A DNA stretch of 64,000 nt from Gremmenia infestans (GCA_032629725.1 JAFEVB010000012.1:1549694-1613693); one strand, 5' to 3'; counted from the first letter of the stretch, positions 24,089 through 37,156 are shown. Notes: generated from the sequence alone by a model not told the origin. A program made the numbers and translations.

Positions 24089-27000
24089 TCATGTCACAAG
24101 TATATTCTCAAAAACATTCGAAATGTCCCTATAAGAAGGTTGCTCCATCGTCTCCGGGTACGCCGAGATGCCAAGCGCTAATCTCTCCTCCATAGTCTTG
24201 ATTATAATCGGCGGGACGCTATCGTCTGTCGCTCGAATTGTGAGACGTACCATCTATTCGAGTCAGTATCATCCTCCTTTGACGGGTGGACAAACTTACC
24301 TGTGTCCCATAATTGGGCTCAAGTCGCAATAAACATCCAAACTTCCCTCCGTCCCCGGTATGTAGCACGCTTGCACCAACAAAGTTCTTCCTGTTAGGAT
24401 CAACACCATCGAGGACTCCCCACCGGAAACCTTCAACGGTCCTCCGTATAAAGGACTCGTTGATTTCTCGATCACCATCTCTACCACCCTTAACACCAAA
24501 TACACGTTGAGCTTCACGTGGTGCTCCACCAATCTGCTTCCACCGTTTGAAGAAATCGTCAGCTGTAAGTTCAGCTGGGTCCATAAATTTGTGTATATTG
24601 ACCGGAAGCTTCAATGTGAGGGCTTGAAGTGCCCCAGCAATGTAACTGATTCTGATCGTCGGACTCTTGTCAAAGACCTTCTTGGCTTCGAACATGATCA
24701 TCTGTTGACTTTGTGCGCCTTGGTGGATGGTACTCTCGGGTAAGCCCTTGACCTCCCAGCTGAGATTTTCCTTCTCAGCCGGTTCGAGATCTAAAGTCGT
24801 GGTAAAAGAGGTCACGGCGGTTGGAGCTTTGTTGGAGAAGTAGAGAACGACACAAGCCATTTGACCTCTATATTCTGACCGTACACCAATCTGGATCTGA
24901 CCATCTTCATAGAGTATACCCTCTGCTTTCGTGAGCAGCTTGTTGTAGCCAATCTCCCAATCTGGCGAGAGATGAGCTGCACTTGCCAAGTTTGGAGCTT
25001 TGAGCGTCTTGGGTTCCGAAGGTCCCGTATCCAGCATATCCAAGCCAGCGAGGTCATTAGCCCCCTTGGCGTGGCCATTTGTGCCATTCGTGGTCCCGTT
25101 TGACCCGTTCATTTGTGGGCCCCCGTTGGAACTCTGTGCACGTTTAAGACCTGGGTTCTTCTCGATTATATTAGCGTCTTTGCCGCCAACAACCCAAGTC
25201 CGCTTGTCACTTGTGTTGCCATGCTTTTGATGAAGTCGTGAGAGAAGAGCAGATTGGCGTTCTGGGAATGGGGGCATCTCGTCGCAAACAGTTCGAAGCA
25301 GATCATCGGTTGGTAGACTTGCCAGGGCGAGATATTCGCATGCTCTTTGCTGGAGCTCCGAGTCCAAAGTATGGCTATACGCTTGGAAAACATACATGAG
25401 TCGAGGTTTGATTTCAGGAAAGAGGTTGACGAATTTGATGAAGCATGAGAGAATGATAGCCCTTGTACTTGATGAACACCCTTGAAGCTTTCCTTGAAGA
25501 GCCAAGAACTGCTCAATGGGACTGCATCCCTTGTCTTCTGCAATCAGATGACCGAACTCGCCTAGGATGTAACCTCCAATCTTGACCAGAGTCTCGTGAC
25601 AATGGTCCGCCTTGACGTATTGCAAGATATTTTGCGCAGCGTAGACTTGGAGCTCTTCGTTGTTCGTGACGATTTGAATGACTCGATGCCATACTTCATC
25701 ACTGACATGATCGCCTGCCATTGCGATGAGTCGCAGGGAGATGTCCACATACCACTGAATGTCCGTGGCGTATTTTTCGGTCAAAATGGCAATTTTAAGT
25801 ACCATCTCTTCTCGGATGGCAAAGTCGGCGTTTTGAAGATATTGGAGGAGTTCTCCGACAATTGGTTGAGCATTAGTCTGGTCACACATGCTGTACAAGA
25901 GATCTAGACCTTTCCTCCGTACACTGATATCCCTGTCTTTCAGAGACCCAATGATTATTGACTGATGCTGCTTGATGGGATCCAAAGTTTCGGCTCGTGC
26001 AGCCAAGTGTGTCATGGCTTCCAATCCAAGATATCGTACATTCGTCTCGCGTGACTGGATGAATTTACCTAGTCTCGATGAAATCTGCTTCATCAAGGCT
26101 TGTTCGGTATCGAGATGAATGATCAGATTGATGGCTTCAAAGAGAACAGCATTCTGGGCGTTGTTTTGCTGTACGTTCTTTGGCATCTCCAACGCCAAGT
26201 TTAGAATCTTTTGTAGGGATTCTCGGATCAATTCTCGGACATGAGTATCCTCTGTCAACAATTAGAGCGAACTTGGCCATACTGCACCAAAACGTACCTG
26301 ACGGCGGAAAGTATTGCAATAACCTCAACATCTTCACTTGAATCCATGGACATGGCACCTTGTAGTAGAGGTAATCCTGCGCATATTCCTGGTCCACCAA
26401 TATCCTCTTCATCCTCGAAGCTGCTTTGACATAGCTGCCTTTGTACTGCTCTGGGTTGTTTTGCGCAAGGGCCATTACTAGAGAAGTTACAGAAAGAGCA
26501 ACACCCATATCAGCATCATCCATCAGGGATATTATCCGTTCGGCCCATTGCGGTTGGACGATATCTGGGGACTTTCGGTAGAGTCGGAGAAGAGTAAGTG
26601 CCGCCTTTTTCTTGACGAAAGCTTTCGAAGTACTTGAACATCATTAGCATTGAAAGCCAATGGGATTGCAATCTTACGGTGAAATCAGGAGCCTGTGAAC
26701 CTCCCCACTCAACGCCTCACCCATTTCTCTGGAACCAACATTGGCAATGGCATGTAAGGCCAAGCAGTTGAATAGTTCATTATGATCCGTCAAATCTTTT
26801 CGTATACTGTTTACCACTAGATGTAATAATTCGTGCTGTTCGTGTAGGAAGAGGGTCATGGCAAGATATCCGATCTGCTTCTCCGAGTATTTGTTCGCCG
26901 AGATGAGATTCACAGCCTCGAGGTGTCCGAAATCGACGTTCCATCCTAGAATGTATATATAGAGAAGCTGCAAGAGTCAGATGCAGGTCTGTGGCCAGGG

Positions 27001-27345
27001 CTGCTGGGGTGCATTACCTTGCAGACATATTTCTTTTTGTGGTATCCACTGAGGCTTCCATCTATATTATATTAGTAACTTGCCCTCCCCCGCAGATGCC
27101 ATGCGGATATACCTTTGAATTTCTGCCTAGAATAGAATAAATGGTCAGCCTCACTCCCTCCCCTGCAAAGCCAGCAACGCAGCCACAAACCTTATATTCG
27201 CCAGTTCCTTATTGATTCTCTTCTCCTCCAATTCTCGTGCCCTGGCATTCCTTAGATCTGCAATGAACTGTACCAAGCCACGCATATTCGAATTGTTCCC
27301 CGAGGACCCGCGGCTGAGGAAGCCCGCTGCGGCCGAGGAAGCCAT
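24089..27345 (-). CDS. AP-2 complex subunit alpha (alpha-adaptin)
   Basis: Seven exons: 27345-27191, 27126-27113, 27061-27018, 26967-26678, 26632-26298, 26251-24300 and 24253-24089. They total 2955 nt, or 984 aa. The product is the large alpha subunit of the clathrin adaptor AP-2, which selects cargo at the plasma membrane for endocytosis. Visible features are MRGLVQFIADLRNARARELEEKRINKELANIR (quoted here in part only as a landmark), the KKKYVCKLLYIYILGWNVDFGH block, HEAT-like solenoid repeats to about residue 640, a low-complexity hinge (Asn/Gly/Thr) and the ear domain ending VPPIIIKTMEERLALGIS. Exon 2 is only 14 nt long. Without the last intron (24299-24254) the frame would end in an unrelated tail, so that splice is well supported. 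The gene is divergent from the NDUFAF5-like gene, with 460 bp between the starts. Confidence 0.93.
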
Positions 27346-27805
27346 GATGGGGTATTGGGGCGTTGTTCTTCTGCTTTTCCCTCTGAATCTGGGATATACC
27401 CGGCTCGAACAATATATCCGATCGATACGTGAAGACCCTCGACGACAATACAAGGTGGTGTAGGTCTCAGAAACCGTAGGATTCGCGGATGGCGTGGAAG
27501 CGGGATAGCAAAGGCTTCGTTCTTAGCCCTGCGCGGGGATCTCCATTCGCAACGTGCTTGCGGCGCGATAGCCAGCTGTTCTTCTTCGTCGGGGTGATAT
27601 GTCGCTATTGATGTGCTGAATAATTGGGCGAAATAGTAAGTCTGAGCTTCTGGGTGTGGTGTTGACGGTCCCCTCTTGGACTTGACTTGACAACAGTAGT
27701 GCCCGTGCCCGCGCATTTCTCAGCAGGGTTAGCTTGCATAGAGCCTTGTCCAAATGCTGAACGTCACCATCAGCCTTCTCTCGTATTTTATATTCAACTT
27801 CAATT
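27346..27805. promoter_or_regulatory. Bidirectional promoter region, AP-2 alpha / NDUFAF5-like
   Basis: The 460 bp lie between two divergent start codons, so both promoters must lie within. No consensus element was identified with confidence. Confidence 0.5.
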
Positions 27806-28917
27806 ATGAAGCCAACAACGTTACGATCTTTTCTACCGCGACCTGCAATTACGCAGAGAATTTGTATATCTCGAGTATCTCGAGGTTATGCGGTCCAAGC
27901 TCCAGGAAACCCGACTCTACAAGTCTTCAATCGGAATACAAAATACCTGCAGAAAGAACGAGCAGCTTCAAATGTAGAAAGAAGTCGCCAGGTGGACTAT
28001 CTGAAGGATGAAGTGGCTATGCGGTTATCGGAGAGGTTACTAGTAGGATATACCCCTCAATTGGCTTCTAATGCTAATAATTTCAGGATATAAACCGACA
28101 TTTCAACCATGTCCTCGACCTGGGGGCAAACTCATGCAACATAGCGCGGGCGCTTACTCTTCCCGATCCTGATATTGACCCTTCAAAGACAACCTCTCCT
28201 CCTCTTTCCACCCGAATATCACACCTCACAGCTGCAGATTCCTCCCGTACACTGCTGTATAGAGATGCTGACCTTCCATTCAATCAAGAGATAAACCTCA
28301 CACGCCAAGTGCTGGACGATGAGGAACGATTGCCGTTTGAAGCTGAAACATTTGATGCTGTATTGAGCTCCCTGAGCATGCATTGGATCAATGACCTTCC
28401 TTCTCAACTCGCTCAAATAAACCACGTTCTTAAACCCGACTCGCCGTTCATTGCAGCTATGTTTGGAGGAGATACTCTGTACGAATTGCGAACATCACTA
28501 CAACTTTCAGATCAAGAACGGCGAGGTGGAGTCGCAACACACGTTTCTCCATTAGCAGACGTTCGAGACATGGGCGGGCTACTACAAAAAGCCGGATTCA
28601 AAATGTTGACTGTTGACGTAGACGACATTATCGTGGACTTTCCCGATACCTTTTCATTAATGCGAGATCTCCAAGCTATGGGAGAGAGCAATGCTGTTCT
28701 GGGGAGAGAACCAGGTGGTATACAGAAAGATGTACTTCTTGCGAATGAAGGCATTTATCGGGAGCTGCATGGGAATGAGGATGGCACATTACCAGCGACG
28801 TTCAGGATGATCTATATGATTGGTTGGAAGGAAGGCCCAAATCAGGCCAAGCCGCTGCCGAGAGGAAGTGGGCAGATTAACATCAAGGATATTCTAGGTG
28901 GTGGAGAGGTCAAGTGA
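27806..28917 (+). CDS. NDUFAF5-like complex I assembly methyltransferase/hydroxylase
   Basis: Exons 27806-28042 and 28087-28917 (44-nt intron with GCTAAT branch) give 355 aa. The N-terminus is basic with Arg/Ser and fits a mitochondrial presequence. The motif order matches NDUFAF5: QVFNRNTKYLQKERAA, YLKDEVAMRLSERLL, VLDLGANSCNIARAL (SAM-binding motif I), SLSMHWINDLP, and the LPATFRMIYMIGWKEG ending. The human protein hydroxylates an arginine of NDUFS7 during assembly of respiratory complex I. The same mitochondrial role is expected here from the family. Confidence 0.9.
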
Positions 28918-29983
28918 GCGACTGATATCTGTAAAAATATTATGTATAAAATGAGATTGAATTGGGCATCTGACAGCACGGTCATCTTCCCGGGTGCTAG
29001 GCTTGCACTAACCAATGTCATATGGCTTGAGTACGGAATACATTCCTGATGAAGAAGACTCTGGAAAGTTTGGATCTGAGAAGTCATTACCCCATTGTCT
29101 CGCTTCTGTTTGGCTGCATAATTGCTTTTAAAGGCGTAGTCTTTTGGTACATGGGTCCCAGCTGGCTCTGATTTGTTGATAATAGTGACTCCTTCCCGCA
29201 AGTGCTTGTAAGTAGTTGGAAGGCTTTACATGAAAGTGTTAAGCATTTAGTTGGGTAGTTTTGGGTTGACTTTGCAGCGATAGTTTTCGCTTATTACAAC
29301 ACTTCTATTAAGTATAGATTCTCTTCGTTTATGTACCTATGCATTACATATTACATACTGTGTTTCACCTTTTGATCCTGCCTGCTTTTACGTCTCTCAC
29401 TTGCTGTTTAGAATAAGAACTTCTAGCTAAGTTGAACTAAACCGTACGATAGAGTATAAAGACAGCCTGATCTTTCTGCAGCTTATATTACTTATGCAAT
29501 GGATGCACTACACCACTACTCCACGTGATCGGTGCGCTATAGCTAACGCCATTTAGGTCTATAAAAGATCAAACGCATTATTAATTTATGAAGTCAGAGA
29601 TGAATGAGGCTGGTATTCAACCAGAGTTTGGTTATTTACTTATCGTAAGATTACTATGTACCCCCAGCCTTTGGACATTATATTAGATCAGAAGGAGTTT
29701 TAGGATATCTAAATACTCGGATTAAAGATAGAGAATATTGCTCTGCATACAAGAACGTTCTGATGTGAAATCTTGGTATTGTAGCACGTCAATTAGTGCA
29801 AGGTTGATTTCTTATATCAAGCCGTGTATTCCATTCAAAAGGGTATCTCTGCAAGTATTATAACAAGAAGTAATCCACCCTAAACTCCTCCAAGCGTGAC
29901 CTTGCAATTGTCAATCCTGCCACAACCCAACAATACCCATCCCAAAACATGCTCTCATTTAAACACCCACAGCCCAGTATTCC
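28918..29983. other. Intergenic
   Basis: An AT-rich region of about 1 kb between two genes with convergent 3' ends. Nothing recognisable. Confidence 0.6.
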
Positions 29984-30842
29984 TCAACTCAACCAAGCCC
30001 AACTCCCCACAACCCTTCCTTGACTCTCCTCGGCCAAATCCGTAAAAACACTCAAACTCAAATCCAAATCATCTGGCTCACACCCCGTACACCGATCCAC
30101 CACCATGACATCCACACTACTATTTCGCCCTTTTGTCGCATCGTACCTGTCGATCCGGATCTTCTTCCCACACAAGGGATTCGCATTCGGATTGCTGCTG
30201 GTACTCACAGCGTCCCAGACAATATGCGAGACTGCACAGATGGAGTCTTTGGACGTATTCTCGTATCCGCAAGCGCCGTAGCCCGGACCGGGGGAGTAGT
30301 ATGTTAGGTCGCCTGTGAAAGTTGCCGTGTTGGTGGGGAGAGGGAGGTTCTTATGTTTTTTGCTGAGGAGTATGAGCTGTATGTTTATAGGATTGCAATT
30401 TGCTAATTTCCAAAAAGAATAATTGACCAAGGAAGGAACAAGGAGAGAAAGAAGAGGAAGTTCCAGAGTTCCAGATTAGAGTAAAAGCTCAAATCGGAGT
30501 CCCTGTCCCTGGATGGAAAGTGTTCAAATTAACCCACCCTTTATGTAGACCCAGCCCAATTCCCAATCCGAGTGCTAGAATCAGTACCAGGACAAATAGC
30601 GCTGCGAGCGCGTAGCAACATGTCTTGCGGCTGATCCAGGTGGGGATGAAGCGGTCGGAGCGATGTACTGGGGCATTTCGTTCTGCGGCGGGACCCTCTT
30701 CCTTGGTGACTGCAGATTGTGGCTTTGAGGAGGTATTGAAGATGTTGTATTTGCTGAAGATGCCGGGTTTCTTGGAGGTAGAAGGCGTCTCCCACTCGAG
30801 GGCTTCGTGGGTTGGATTGGCGATTAGAGTTGCGTCTGCCAT
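29984..30842 (-). CDS. Membrane-anchored DPBB/expansin-like protein
   Basis: Two exons (30842-30538 and 30362-29984; GTGGGT...CTCCTCAG) give 227 aa. The first exon encodes a cytosolic Ser/Lys-rich stretch, then a strong membrane segment at about residues 75-97 (CYALAALFVLVLILALGLGIGLGL). This is a type II anchor rather than a cleaved signal. The second exon encodes a double-psi beta-barrel like RlpA/barwin/expansin-like fungal proteins: TGDLTYYSPGPGYGACGY, then CGKKIRI, VMVVDRCTGC, DLSLSVFTDLAE and a final WAWL. Such domains bind or loosen cell-wall polysaccharide. The catalytic Asp in VVDRC is present. The intron donor is the least certain part; the alternative GTTAAT donor would shift a few linker residues. 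Confidence 0.8.
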
Positions 30843-32376
30843 TGATTGATATGGTCCGAGGTAGAGAAGAGAAAGTAGGATAGGATTATAGAGGTATCAA
30901 GAGAGCATCGCAGGGTATGAACGAAAGTACTTGCAATGTTGTAGGGAATATAACATGGTAGGTTAAGGTTAAATTTAAGAAAAGCGGAGGCCCTGAAGCT
31001 ACCCTTTCCGGGGCTGATTAGCGCCCGAGCACAGATCCTATTCTAGTGTAGGCCCGCCATTAGTCATCTTTCAAAGCTTATTCTTACCCAGGCTCAGGGC
31101 CCATGTTTCATTTCACTTCCACGACGCTATGGACTTGAACTTCATCGACTTTGATACCGTCCCTCCCTTGATCTCATCGCATTTGATTGACTTCAAGATA
31201 GACAAAGTCAAAGGAACGTTGGAGAGACAGGCAGCTGGGTAGTCCAAGGGACACTTTGATTGTCTTGTCGAGAAAAGCTTTCTTCACTTTGTCCTCTTTC
31301 ACACTGGCGATGAGGTCCTTGACCAGCTTGAATCTGGAACAGTTGCAACCTACTGTGACTCGAAGATATGCCTAGTGGCAGAATCAAGAGGAGTGTGAAC
31401 CTTGAATGGATCTGGGACTGTGGCGACTATTGCCTTGAAATGTTCGGCTGAATGACCACCACGCGGACTTGCAGCGCTGATATATGGAGAGAACTCCTGG
31501 TTGAATTTTCTAAGCCAATCCGCCCTCGAGATAAAGTCAGAGAAAAGACTTTCTTTTAAACGGTTTCTAGATCCTCGAGTCCCCCAATCAAAATCCATCA
31601 AGCCCCATCTCCAACCAATATTCCTTCATCAAACCCATCCTCTTTCATCTGTGCTTCTATTTCTCTGGTGTACATTTCCTACTTTCAATTTTGCCTCGAA
31701 TGTTGATGCTGGATTGCCAATCTGAGGGGCTAGTCGAGCTCGTTATGGGCTTTGATCCTAATTGAGAACGCATGCTGGCATATCGCGGGATGATTGCGAG
31801 GGCCGTTTGAGCATTGATGTTATCTTTCAAGTTGGTGCCAAGTGCATCGCGCTGTCTTTGAACTGCGTTGAAGCATTAGCAAGGTAACCACAAGATGATG
31901 TAGGAATGCTTGGACTTACAGATATGAATATGAAAACTGTCTGCACGGATTCATGTTTTTGGTAGGTCTGTAACAGCGGGAAAGTCTAAAACGAATGAAC
32001 TCATGGGTATGTTTAATTATATGATTTCAAAGGCGCTCGAGATCAATTCAACCTGGACAGTTCTGATCAAGGGGGGGCAGAGCACGTGACTGGACTTAGC
32101 AATTAGCAAAGGCAACATCGAAGGTGACTTTGAGATACCACAACAATCTGAAGGACAGTAGGTGGGTTGACTCATTATGAAATCTGAAAGGCTAATATAG
32201 AAAATCTAATAGGTAGATGTCTAAACAGCTGAGAACAGCAAAGAAGCGCTGATGTCTACAGCTCTCGAATCAACACTATATGATGCCAGCAACAAGATGA
32301 AATACATTTTGTTGACAAACAAGAAGACCAAGAATTACAAATACACTCAACAGACCCATCATACACCTTCATGACC
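30843..32376. other. Intergenic with possible degraded coding remnant
   Basis: No intact gene. On the minus strand, 31601-31350 and then about 31340-31160 hold two short frames with coding-like amino-acid composition (a Lys/Asp-rich helix-like stretch in the second). Stops interrupt them and no domain is recognised. It may be a decayed gene; the support is weak. Confidence 0.35.
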
Positions 32377-33845
32377 TCATGCAACGATTTCAAACGTTTG
32401 ACTCGCATCACCCGTACAAGCCTGCTGATCTAACTTCGCCCCATTCGCAAACAGACAAGTGGCACCAGCACCATTCTTCGGCGCTAATACAATGCTATTC
32501 CCACCACCAAAAGGAAAAAGCTGGCTATCCGTAACAGCACCTCCTCCGTCAGCTCGTCCTCCACACGAAAACATGATCACTTGATCTCCAGGGGCTCTCC
32601 TATCATCAAAGTTCAAACATCCTTCTGTTAAGCTACTGACAACAAGTGTGGAGTTTGCCTCATTGTTGTGAGCTCCTGCTGTGATGATATCAAATTTCTC
32701 GCCTGCTGCTCCTGTGCAATCTTGGACAGCGATTGGAATCAAATTTTCACGGAAATCACCGGCGGTGGAATCGATGAAGAGGCATTGACCAGAAGAGGTT
32801 TTAAGGGAGGCCGAGGAAAAGGCCAAGGTTGCAGTGGTGTCTTTAGGATTTGCTTCTGCAGCAGCTGATGGTTGGAGAACTCCACCGGCGCGGGAAACGG
32901 GGACTGCTGATGCACTTTGGGCTGCGGAGGCTGTGGCGGTTGAAACGGAAGGTCCAGATGAGGCAGAGGCACCGGAGGCTGTAACTGGGACTTTGGTATT
33001 CGTAGCAAGGATTATCGAGGCACTGCTTGCTAATGCAGAAGATGGAGTAGGAGTTGCTCCAGCTACTAGAGACGTTGTACCCGCAGCTACAGAAGTAGTT
33101 GCACCTGCACCAGGCGCTTCACCTCCAAAAGAGAACGACTGCGTTGCATCCCCAGCAGCACAAGGAGCTTGGTCCAGCACGTTCGCTGAAGTGACAGCCA
33201 GGCATACATTAGCTCCACTCTGGGGCTGAAAGGCCAAAGGACCAGCGCCACCAGTGAAGTTGAACAGTTGAGAGGGTGTCACTGCGCCACCTAAGACAGT
33301 CAGAGATGTGCCTCCATATTGGGGATCGCATGGCATACCTCCATCAGCTCTTCCGCCACAAGAAAACATGATGACTTGGTTCCCAGCAGCTCGTCGATCA
33401 TCAAAGTTCATACAAGCTTGAGTCTGAAAAGTCAGCATGAACAACGAGACACGAGAAGTCTTCATACCAAAGTGCTGACAAGTAGCATTGTTCCAGCTAC
33501 GTTGTCATGAGCTCCAGCTGTGACAACATCCCATGCTTGACCAGCGCTTCCATCACAAGCTGCAACTTGGATAGGATTTAAATTGGCGCGAAAGTCTCCA
33601 GATAATTCATCAATAAAAAGGCATCGTCCATCGCCAGTCTACACATCATCAGCATCGAACTCCTCTCCTACGGATGCATGGCATACCTTGATTGAGGTTC
33701 CTGAGAACGCACGTGTAGCCGTGTTATCTTTCTGTTGAGCCTCATCGAATGCTGCTGTGTTTAATGCAGCGACAGTGCGTCTTTCAAATGGAGATGCTGA
33801 TGCGATGGCGAAGACACCGAACAGGAGGGGTAACGAGGAGTGCAT
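32377..33845 (-). CDS. Secreted protein with duplicated ricin-B/CBM13-like lectin domain
   Basis: Exons 33845-33687, 33638-33468 and 33423-32377 give 458 aa. The protein starts with a signal peptide (MHSSLPLLFGVFAIASA) and a FERR site that could be a Kex2-type cut. It then carries two near-identical modules separated by a Ser/Thr/Ala-rich linker (about residues 215-300) likely to be O-glycosylated. Each module contains CLFID, DFR-NL-PI, a QxW/F-like motif (QAWDVV or EKFDII), TAGAH, then NFDDRRA and NQ/DQVIMFSCGGRADGG. This resembles beta-trefoil carbohydrate-binding proteins; the sugar ligand is unknown. The internal duplication is recent enough that roughly 60% of positions match by eye. Confidence 0.82.
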
Positions 33846-34797
33846 TTTGAAGAATGAATAAGCTTAATTAAAAGGTGATGTCTGATTTGATTGGCAAATA
33901 AATGAGCGTAATGCTGACCAGCAGAAATGAATGAACGAAAGAGAAAGGAATAAAGATGAACTTGAAAATCCCTACAAATGTTCATCTCGACCTTCATTCA
34001 TATAGCCTTCTCACCTACTCACCTGCAGAGGCAAATTAACGGCAAAGGGGGATTCAATCCAACATGTTTTCAAAAAGGTTTCACGGCCTTTCCCCAGTCT
34101 TGCCATTGTTAAGCTTTTGATCTCCAATCACTAATAATAAAGATGCCGAAAAGGCTGATGTTGAAACCCAGATCGTGAGAGACCCCGTCTGACGCTCGTC
34201 TGATGTACGGATTACCGCCAGGGGATAAGCGGCTAGCCGTGCTCGTGCATCCGACACCCTCACTCCCTATTGGTCGCCCCTGAGATTCGCGATCATAACC
34301 CTATATGCCTTAATAAGTGGGCGTGCTTAGGGTGCGGAGACATGATCGGGACGTTTAAAACAACTTGTCTGGACACTGCATCTATGAAACACTTGAAAGG
34401 AACTAAACGGGAGGAACTCACGCTTGTAGAACTATGAGCACACATCTGATACTATACACTAGGAGGTACCTGGTTTCGTGGCCCTGTGGATTGAGAAGCC
34501 AGAACAAACCCGATGAATGACACTTAACACGTTATTCCAGACTTCGCTTCAAGATGACTCTGGTATTCAGCTACTTTTCTAAATCTACACATCAGGTATC
34601 CGTTTAACCTATCCAATCCTATCGCATGGCGCCCATACCAACGCATGCATAATACACCCAAAGCTTTAAAGCTACCAGTCTTTTATTATAATACACCCCA
34701 TCCGTCGATGTAATACCAAACGACGCTTTTGTTTTATTCTTAGAAACCCGCCTATAAAACTCGCCAAACGCCAGCCTCAAATCGAGGTCAAATCAAC
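33846..34797. other. Intergenic
   Basis: Upstream region of the lectin-like gene and 3' flank of the Cnn_1N gene. No supportable coding region. Confidence 0.6.
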
Positions 34798-37051
34798 TCA
34801 ACTGCGCCGTAAAGAATTAGTCCTCCCCATTCCAAACCATTTCTTCCCTCCAACCCCCAATGACTTCCCCACATCCCCATCAATCTCATCCGCCGCGGCA
34901 TCATATCCAGAAACCCCTGGCCCACTCGCAGAGCTCGGTCTAGGAATCTGTGCCTGTGTACGATTCCTCCTAATCGGTGGGGGCGTAGCCCTTGCTTCCT
35001 CATCTGCAACATAACTCTGACTCCTCACCATCGGTGGCTTCTCCGGTCTAATAAAGAAGCGTGTCGTGAATCGCGATCTCCTATTGGCAGTGTCTTTCTC
35101 TGGTGAAGGGAGCGGCGAACTTGCAGCTGTTGCCGTTGAAGGATTGTTTGGCGGTGCTGTCTTGCGCAGTTTGGTAGTGGCAGCCAGTGAAGAGCGACGG
35201 TCGGGTGGATATGGTTGGGATGGCGAATTGAGGGGATGTTGTACCTCCGGACGTTCATCGCCCGTGAATTGACTCTGGTACGCAACTACCGTATCATCAC
35301 TCTGCGGGTGATTGGCCATGCTAGAGCGACGAATGTTTTCATAGCGATGAGCGGGGTGTGTTGGGAGGCGCGAGGAATCGTTGAACCTCATATCACGACC
35401 CCAGGCGTCACCACCACCTCTGAATGAAAATAGATCTGGCGGTGTCCTGGCTCGTGTCGGGCGTTGATATGATGAGGTGCCGTTGTATGTGCTATTGGTG
35501 CTGGAAATACTACCCGTCTCTGTAAATTCTTCCTGAGTTTCGGTGTCCCAACCGTGCCCCTCACGTCTACTCGTGATCGTCTCTCCCGCACTACGTGGCC
35601 GAAGTGACATATCAGATTGATACTGGCACGTTGTGGGGAAAGTAGAAGTGCTGTTGAGGAATGTCCCACTCGCTTTTCGATGCTGTAGCATTGCATCATT
35701 CGAGTTCTTGAAGTGGCGCAGTGTATCGGTGCTGATGGTGTCTGGAGTTGGAGGGAGGGTATGCTGACGATCAAAGCTGTGCGTGTCGGTCGATAGAAGG
35801 CGAGGCATACTGGCTTTTCGTTTTCCCATGCTGCTTGGTGCTTGTGTGGATACAAGGCTACCATTGGCCTTCTCGAGTGTATGCTTCAGTTTCTCTAGTC
35901 GCTGCAATGGTGATTCCAGTACATCGTTGATGGAGAGATACTCTTTCCTCTGTAGCGCGGGGTTGCGTGTTGGTTTTACGGGAGTTACATCAGGGACAGG
36001 CCGTTCATCAATCCAGTTTTCCACCGATGTAGATCTTCGATGTCTTCGTGGGAGTTCCGCCTCATCTTCTGGGACATCTAGCTGAAACTTTTTCTCCCCA
36101 TAGACACTGATGAACGAACTCTCGCTCAAAACACTGAGTCGAGGACTACCTATATGATCTGGTGAACCATCAAGTGAATCCTCCGTCAAATTTGGTAGCG
36201 TGGACTCGCTATACGGGAGGTACAGGCTCCTTAAAGCTTCGACACCCTGACTCGGCTCGGACAAGAACGAAGGCATGCGAGGAACAGACTTCTGCGGTCG
36301 CAACTGGTCGTCGAATCGTGGAGGGGAGCTCGGCAGTCCATCGTCGTGACTTGGACGGAAGTATGTGGATTCGTAGTCTGCCTCGAAAGATCTAACACCC
36401 TCTCGCTCCTTCATCAGCCTATCCACCTTTTCCTCCAGTGTGACAATGATATTGACAGCCTCCTCGACAGCCTGGTCCCTCTTCTCCAATTCTGCCAGCA
36501 GCTCATCATTCACTTCTTGTAGTTCGGCCTGTTCCTCGATTTGTTTCTCGGCTTCTTGTAGCTTGTGTTCCAGAGTTTCTTGTCGCTGACGGCGGTGGAA
36601 AAGCTCGAGCTTGAGATCGAAGTTCTGTTTGTGCAGAGTAGAAACTTGCTGGAAACTCAATTAGCTACTGGGCGGTATTCGCACAGGGAGAACATACCTC
36701 TTCCATCTGCTTGACTCCCATTCCCCCCTTCCCAGCTGTAATCCCACCCACGCTCGATCTGCGCTCCTCTCCTCTGCCACCACTCCCTTTTACCGGCGAG
36801 CTCTGCACACCCTTCTCGCCATTGCTCAAATCGACACTCCGTCTGCGACTCTGCCTCGCGCTTTCGACTTTGCGCTCCCTCAAACGTTCGTGTAGCAAGC
36901 TTGCGCCGCCGGAAGTAGGTGCCCTAGTCCCATTTGTACCGGCATTACGCGCCGGTAGATGGGCCGAAGAACTATTACTGGACGTCGGTGTCATTCTTGT
37001 GTTTGCGGAATTGCTGGATTCGGGGCGCGATCTTTGACTTTTATCCTCCAT
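34798..37051 (-). CDS. Centrosomin N-terminal motif (Cnn_1N) coiled-coil protein
   Basis: Two exons (37051-36698 and 36648-34798) give 734 aa. The splice joins GVKQMEE to QVSTLHKQNFDLKLELFHRR, which reconstitutes the Cnn_1N/gamma-tubulin-complex-recruiting motif known from centrosomin, Mto1, Pcp1 and ApsB. A coiled coil follows (about residues 118-215, leucine-heptad and Glu/Gln-rich). The remaining 500 residues are disordered and Ser/Pro-rich with many basic patches. The N-terminal 110 residues are also disordered. By family, it likely acts at spindle pole bodies or septal microtubule-organising centres. The lack of a long second coiled coil sets it apart from full Pcp1/Mto1 proteins. Confidence 0.82.
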
Positions 37052-37125
37052 TTTCCTGTTCCTTTTCCTCTACCACCATTAGGATTCCATTGGCATTGGT
37101 TGTTGTGTTGGGTTGTCAAATAAAT

Positions 37126-37156
37126 GGGAGTCGGGTTGGGTTGGGTTGGGTTGGGC
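37126..37156. repeat. GGGTT tandem repeat
   Basis: Five to six copies of GGGTT. It resembles a telomere-type unit but is a pentamer and lies 27 kb from the end. Confidence 0.85.

Noticed and set aside
32700..33229. Long plus-strand frame opposite the lectin-like gene
   Set aside because: It mirrors the low-complexity linker of the real gene on the minus strand; a compositional shadow.
37126..37156. GGGTT tract as an internal telomere repeat
   Set aside because: The unit is five, not six, bases and occurs once, so it is a microsatellite.
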